The notes under the pieces: generated by a model
The model's input: only the letters and a program-made list of their open reading frames with translations
Told to the model about the DNA's origin: nothing
The model's database searches: none
In this document: piece after piece, positions 60,441-64,000 of the stretch
Layout of the letters: the number at the start of each line of letters is the position of its first letter
Numbering within the stretch: position 1 is the stretch's first letter
Origin: Zhengitettix transpicula
Lineage: Eukaryota > Arthropoda > Insecta > Orthoptera > Tetrigidae
Length of the DNA: 64,000 nucleotides
Reading direction: 5' to 3'
Assembly (NCBI GenBank): GCA_037074705.1
Contig: CM073592.1
Location: 89,345,129-89,409,128, forward strand
Program-made: the position numbers and the translations under genes

Positions 60441-60689
60441 GAAAACCATAACGTTTTATCGAAGTCAATTTTTGTGTGAAAAACGAATAAAATTAGTGTT
60501 AAAGACAGGAATATATATGACATCAGTCATGCCCTGATGCATGTAACGTAAAGGTATGGTCAGATCATTCGATTCTAAGCAATGTACAGACAAAGTACTA
60601 TTTTATTGATATATCATTTATTTGTACCTTTAATAAAATAATCAAACAGCAGCCAAGCGTTTCTAGTTCAGGAGAACAGAAAAAAAATT

Positions 60690-60970
60690 GTCAAAGTTGG
60701 GCGATTGTCATAACATGAGTGGTTTTGTAATTCGCCTGCTTCTGTCTGTCCGCCAACTTTCGCTGTCCTGAACTTGCACGCGCTATAACGCTTTGTGTTT
60801 GTGCAGCTCAGGTCTGGGCAAATACAGCCCAGAGCGTTTCCGCAGCAGGTCTATATGCTTTGACGGCACCAGTTCCTACTAAATGTAGGGATGTTTGCGT
60901 TTCTGTTAGCGTAAAGTGTCGCTGGGAAATTGCAAACCATTAGCGATTCCTTGTTCACAGATATCGACTA
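60690..60970. promoter_or_regulatory. Less A+T-rich unique intronic tract, candidate regulatory element
   Basis: This includes TTGCACGCGCTATAACGC, CAGGTCTGGGCAAATACAGC and CAGAGCGTTTCCGCAGCAGG. There is no ORF and no repeat match. Regulatory function is inferred only. Confidence 0.22.
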
Positions 60971-61675
60971 CTTCTACTTCTACAGCTAAGCAACACTGCC
61001 GTAACTACTGAGTTTTATGTTAGAGCACAGAATTTAAATATTCATCCGAGATAGAAATATTAAATAATTTTTGTTAACATTTGGTGACATAAATCAGTTT
61101 GATATATAATCATATCGAATCAGTGTATGAGTAAATGACGATCAAGATGTATGCAGTTCTTATAAAAATTTGGGTAAAGAAATAGAATGACAACAATTGA
61201 TGTATATTGCACGTAAATATATTATCGTGAGGCATCACCCGTCACGCTGTCACGATTTTACAGTCCTGAAAAAGTATTCTTATTAACATATTTTTTTCCG
61301 GAAACGGATTTGAAAATATTCAGTTACTACACTGACCTGTTGCATTACCCACTTATTTGTTTCCTGTCATTCCTCGATAATTTTTTCACAAAGTCATAAA
61401 CCTCAACATTTTTAGTATATCTATACTTTATATCAATATGTACTTCTTATACCGACACATTTAAAACACTGTCAGTCTTCAAACTAAATTTATCTCCTGT
61501 GTAACAATCTTTGGTGCTTTGTTTCACAAGACAATCACCAAGTTCAATTTGACTATTAGAAAATTTATTTTTATATTTATTTTGCGTGGGCATGAGCCAT
61601 GGATTGAAGTCTACTCCAAAATCCAAAACCTCAGCTATATCGGTAGGTAGAGAGAAGAAGAAGAAGGTGTAGACA

Positions 61676-61695
61676 AACTATATATATATATATAT
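61676..61695. repeat. (TA)n microsatellite abutting a SINE-like copy
   Basis: A TA run immediately followed by AGGGTAATTC, the terminus of copy H. The SINE tail may have evolved into, or landed in, the microsatellite. Confidence 0.85.
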
Positions 61696-61881
61696 AGGGT
61701 AATTCAAATAGTGGCCACTTTAGCATAGGGAAGCAACTGCGGAAAGATAGAGCAAGATATCCAAGGGTTAACTAGGGCATCCGAGCTGGAGTTTTGAGAA
61801 TTATACCCGGCAATCCACCTAAAAGTGATACAGGGAAAACCATATAAAAATCTGCATCAGGTAGGTCAGGCATTTGTTACA
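61696..61881 (-). repeat. SINE-like family copy H, 5'-truncated
   Basis: The minus-strand blocks are AGGGTAATTCAAATAGTGG, CCAAGGGTTAACTAGGGC, AATCCACCTAAAAGTGATAC, then CTGCATCAGGTAGGTCAGGC, stopping at TTGTTAC. The head is missing. Confidence 0.8.
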
Positions 61882-61884
61882 TTT

Positions 61885-62000
61885 TTATAGTGTAACAGGC
61901 TAACTTAGGGTAATATACTTGATGGCAACTCCCCTTTAATAGCATAGATTTGAAAGGGAGGATGCGGAAAGGTAGAGCAATGTATCAAACGGTGCCAGAA
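61885..62000 (-). repeat. SINE-like family copy I, short 3' fragment
   Basis: Directly after copy H, a second 3' end begins: GTGTAACAGGCTAACTTAGG, TGGCAACTCCCCTTTAATAG, GGATGCGGAAAGGTAGAG. It lies in the same orientation as copy H, forming a tandem of truncated copies. Confidence 0.8.
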
Positions 62001-62221
62001 AAAAAAACAGATGTGGGGAAAATTTTCATTCATAAATAGGACGAATAACAACTGAAATAATTTACCTGTGGGAGTGTTTGGGGAATGTCCTTGTGAAGGA
62101 AGAAATTTTAAGTTCAATCTAAAACATGTATGAATTGAAGTGTTTCCCCCTGTCAATTAATTAAAATATTAATACAATTTAAAGTGTAGTGTAGTGTTCA
62201 ACTACGTTCATTCCAGGCAAG

Positions 62222-62313
62222 TGTTTCTTTTCTCTCTTTCTTTCTTCATTTTCTTCTTTTCTTTCTTTGTTTATTTATTTATTTCCTTTCCTTTTCTCTT
62301 CCTTTTTCTCAGT
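62222..62313. repeat. Long pyrimidine (CT-rich) tract ending in CTCAG
   Basis: About 90 nt of almost pure C/T ends TTTTTCTCAG, resembling a strong splice acceptor on the plus strand. The following sequence is not open in a frame that fits the gene, so it is treated as a decoy or simple repeat. Confidence 0.7.
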
Positions 62314-62607
62314 GTACAAACTTTCAAAGGACAATGTTTTATTATTCTGAGTTCAAGGTAGATAATAAGTAATGTTATCATGTATCTACCACAGAGCTAT
62401 TTTGCCATTAGACCTATAAAATATCTTTGTTTATTGTAGTCGTTAAAATAGCTCTATTAGTTTACTAGCCCACAAAGAATTGGAGCAGCCTATATTACTT
62501 TTATTATTGGTATATCAAAATGCTATATATTTCTCAATTTCTTAAAATAATTTACAAGTCTTTTAGAGAAGTTTTTCACATCGTATTGTAGCGCGATAGT
62601 TTTATTA

Positions 62608-62610
62608 TTG

Positions 62611-62638
<28 letters not shown>
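62608..62638. repeat. (TA)n microsatellite
   Basis: An alternating TA tract. The translated isoleucine/tyrosine repeat on the minus strand is spurious. Confidence 0.9.
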
Positions 62639-62641
<3 letters not shown>

Positions 62642-62679
62642 TCATTTTAATATAATTAGATTTTAGCAAGCGTTGAGAG

Positions 62680-63110
62680 CTTGGTAAGTTGGAATTTGAG
62701 CAGGCGCCGCCGAGGCGGGGGGATAATCCCTTCAGTCTGGAATTGGACACGTATGATGTTGGCCCTCGGAAGTTACCTGGACTGTCACACCGTGGGAAAC
62801 GTCTCTCTGAAAATCCCAGAAATTTGTGTTAACACGTGACTGCCTGAACCAATGACATTTCTTGGTTCAGGAAAGATCGATCCAAAGATTATAGATACGA
62901 TCGATTTTTGACATACAGCGAGGGGGCTGTAAAGAAAAGTATTTGACACAGAGGGACAAACCGTCGCCAGCGACAGACGTGCAGCCCCCAACTTGCAGTT
63001 TCGAGAGGACCCGGAGAGATCGAGGGTGCCACACGATAACGGCTAGACATCAACGACGGCAACTGCCAAGTATCTCAATCCTTGACGCGCCTGGGGGAAT
63101 TACCGTAGAC
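62680..63110. promoter_or_regulatory. Less A+T-rich tract just upstream of the second Ig2 exon
   Basis: About 430 bp of higher G+C with GCAGGCGCCGCCGAGGCGGG, an inverted pair TGAACCAA...TTGGTTCA (62845-62876) and ACGATCGATTTTTGACATAC. A minus-strand frame of 68 codons (62785-62991) has no recognisable domain. It could be an intronic splicing or transcription element, or an unidentified transposon fragment. Confidence 0.25.
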
Positions 63111-63341
63111 CATGTTTAACTGAGATTAAGGGATCAGATTTTTTTGTCCGGCTATCAGAACACTGTATTTTTTTGATTTTTGATTTTTTGTCCATGTTGA
63201 GATAATTAATGAATAAATTCTGTAAAACATTTTTTCCTTCATCGTTTAAAAACCTACCACTACAGTATTATCAAACAAAAGTAGCACTTATAGTTTTTAT
63301 GTCTTTTTTCTTCAATTCCATGAATGGATGATTTGTTGCAG

Positions 63342-63477
63342 GAGGGAGGTACTCGGTGTTTCCGTCTGGGGAACTCCACATCCGCCATGTTACCCACGCT
63401 GATGGCGCCCTGGCTTACCGCTGTGAAACGCGACATTTGCTGACAGGAGAACAGAGACTGAGCGCTGTATCGGGCAG
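63342..63477 (+). CDS. Dscam-like: Dscam-family protein, exon encoding C-terminal half of Ig domain 2
   Basis: The exon follows TTGCAG and begins with two bases completing the split glycine codon. It ends GGCAG before a GTAAGC donor at 63478, leaving two bases over. It reads GRYSVFPSGELHIRHVTHAD, then ALAYRCETRHLLTGEQRLSA and VSG. YRC supplies the second Ig2 cysteine. The Y.V.PSGELHIR.V, YRC.T.H.LTGE.RLS and G-R pattern is the Dscam Ig2 end, matching constant exon 5 of Dscam1. The downstream gene continues outside the window. Confidence 0.96.
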
Positions 63478-64000
63478 GTAAGCCATTCTACGTATCAGCT
63501 CATATCTCTTCCATTTCGCAAGATAAATACGTTTCACCAGTTGTTTACTCGTCCCCGGCACGGCATGTAAACAAAGTGTACAGTTCTTATCGTTGCTGTA
63601 TTTTGCTTAAATATTTATCCACGGTCTCCACTATTTACAAACTAAGGCTTGGTAATATTTTTTTCTTAAACGCGTAAACTATTTATTCTTCAGGATCGCA
63701 TGTTTGGTATTTTATACTTTATTAATCTATGAGATGACAAGACAGTAACTGTTAATAAGTTTATCGATTTAACTGGTCACAATGTACGTATATATCAGAT
63801 TAAATATAAGGTACGACAGATGGTGCTCTATTAAAGACTGAGTAAGGAATAGGATTAAGAGAAGTATAATTCCAAATATTTTAAACAGAGAAAAACCCAA
63901 TTAAATTCAAACTAATTTAATATTAAATTATTCCATTAAGGATAGCTTTATTTTTCACTTTTATCCAGTTTTATTTGTAGTTTCACCAAAATCGGCCCAA
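63478..64000 (+). other. Start of the next Dscam-family intron
   Basis: After the GTAAGC donor the sequence is A+T-rich with no ORF. The last 25 bases (TAGTTTCACCAAAATCGGCC) resemble the 3' phrase of RTE-type retroposons, so a repeat may begin at the window edge. Confidence 0.7.

Larger units (their letters stand above)
46926..63341 (+). other. Dscam-family intron, about 16.4 kb, within Ig2
   Basis: The phase-1 intron runs from GTAAGT at 46926 to TTGCAG at 63336-63341. It carries two LTR-like elements (47434-48858 and 50070-51079), a retroposon with target duplication (57511-58280), Penelope-like ends (58620 and 59805-60200), a tRNA-derived SINE-like sequence (60235) and two SINE-like fragments (61690 and 61885). 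Unique-looking G+C-richer tracts lie at 49060-49480, 60690-60970 and 62680-63110. The stretches 51115-57500 and 58725-59650 are mostly A+T-rich, and I see no gene in them. Confidence 0.85.

Noticed and set aside
62222..62330. Extra exon after the strong pyrimidine tract and CTCAG
   Set aside because: The sequence after the putative acceptor is not open in a compatible frame and shows no Ig motif.

Overview
This window looks like intronic genomic DNA of an insect, most likely a polyneopteran such as a termite or cockroach. That placement is an inference from three things: A+T-rich DNA, very long introns, and a rich mix of old non-LTR, Penelope-like and SINE-like insertions. One host gene is visible, on the plus strand: a member of the Dscam (Down syndrome cell adhesion molecule) immunoglobulin-superfamily family. 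Four short exons (663-790, 18896-19094, 46761-46925, 63342-63477) join in a consistent reading frame across introns of about 18.1, 27.7 and 16.4 kb. Together they encode Ig domain 1 and most of Ig domain 2. Both cysteine pairs and both core tryptophans are present. The first exon(s), with the signal peptide, lie upstream of the window and the rest of the ectodomain lies downstream.

The exon layout matches the start of arthropod Dscam1 (Ig1 on two exons, Ig2 split into halves). The exon equivalent to the hypervariable exon 4 of Dscam1 appears only once, so this is probably a non-hypervariable paralog (Dscam2/3/4 type). Its acceptor is a tandem NAGNAG site that could add or remove one alanine at the Ig1-Ig2 junction.

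The rest is intron, largely built from decayed mobile elements. (1) A ~515-535 bp poly(A)-tailed SINE-like family has about ten copies; two have recognisable 8-9 bp target-site duplications. (2) Penelope-like element (PLE) remnants include three decayed GIY-YIG nuclease reading frames (14.4, 27.4 and 31.3 kb). Many detached ends carry a hammerhead-ribozyme-like core (CUGANGA, a hairpin, then GAAAC), sometimes in tandem or inverted pairs. (3) A 5'-truncated LINE lies at 10.5-11.7 kb and a decayed ORF1/gag-like frame at 35.2-36.6 kb. (4) Two TG...CA elements at 47.4-48.9 and 50.1-51.1 kb, both bounded by ATAT, look like solo LTRs. (5) There are RTE-like 3' fragments, a tRNA-derived SINE-like sequence near 60.3 kb and many (TA)n microsatellites.

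Between the repeats are several 200-700 bp stretches that are less A+T-rich, look unique and lack a plausible ORF. They are candidate intronic regulatory elements; only cross-species comparison could confirm this. Short ORFs elsewhere appear to be chance or repeat-derived.
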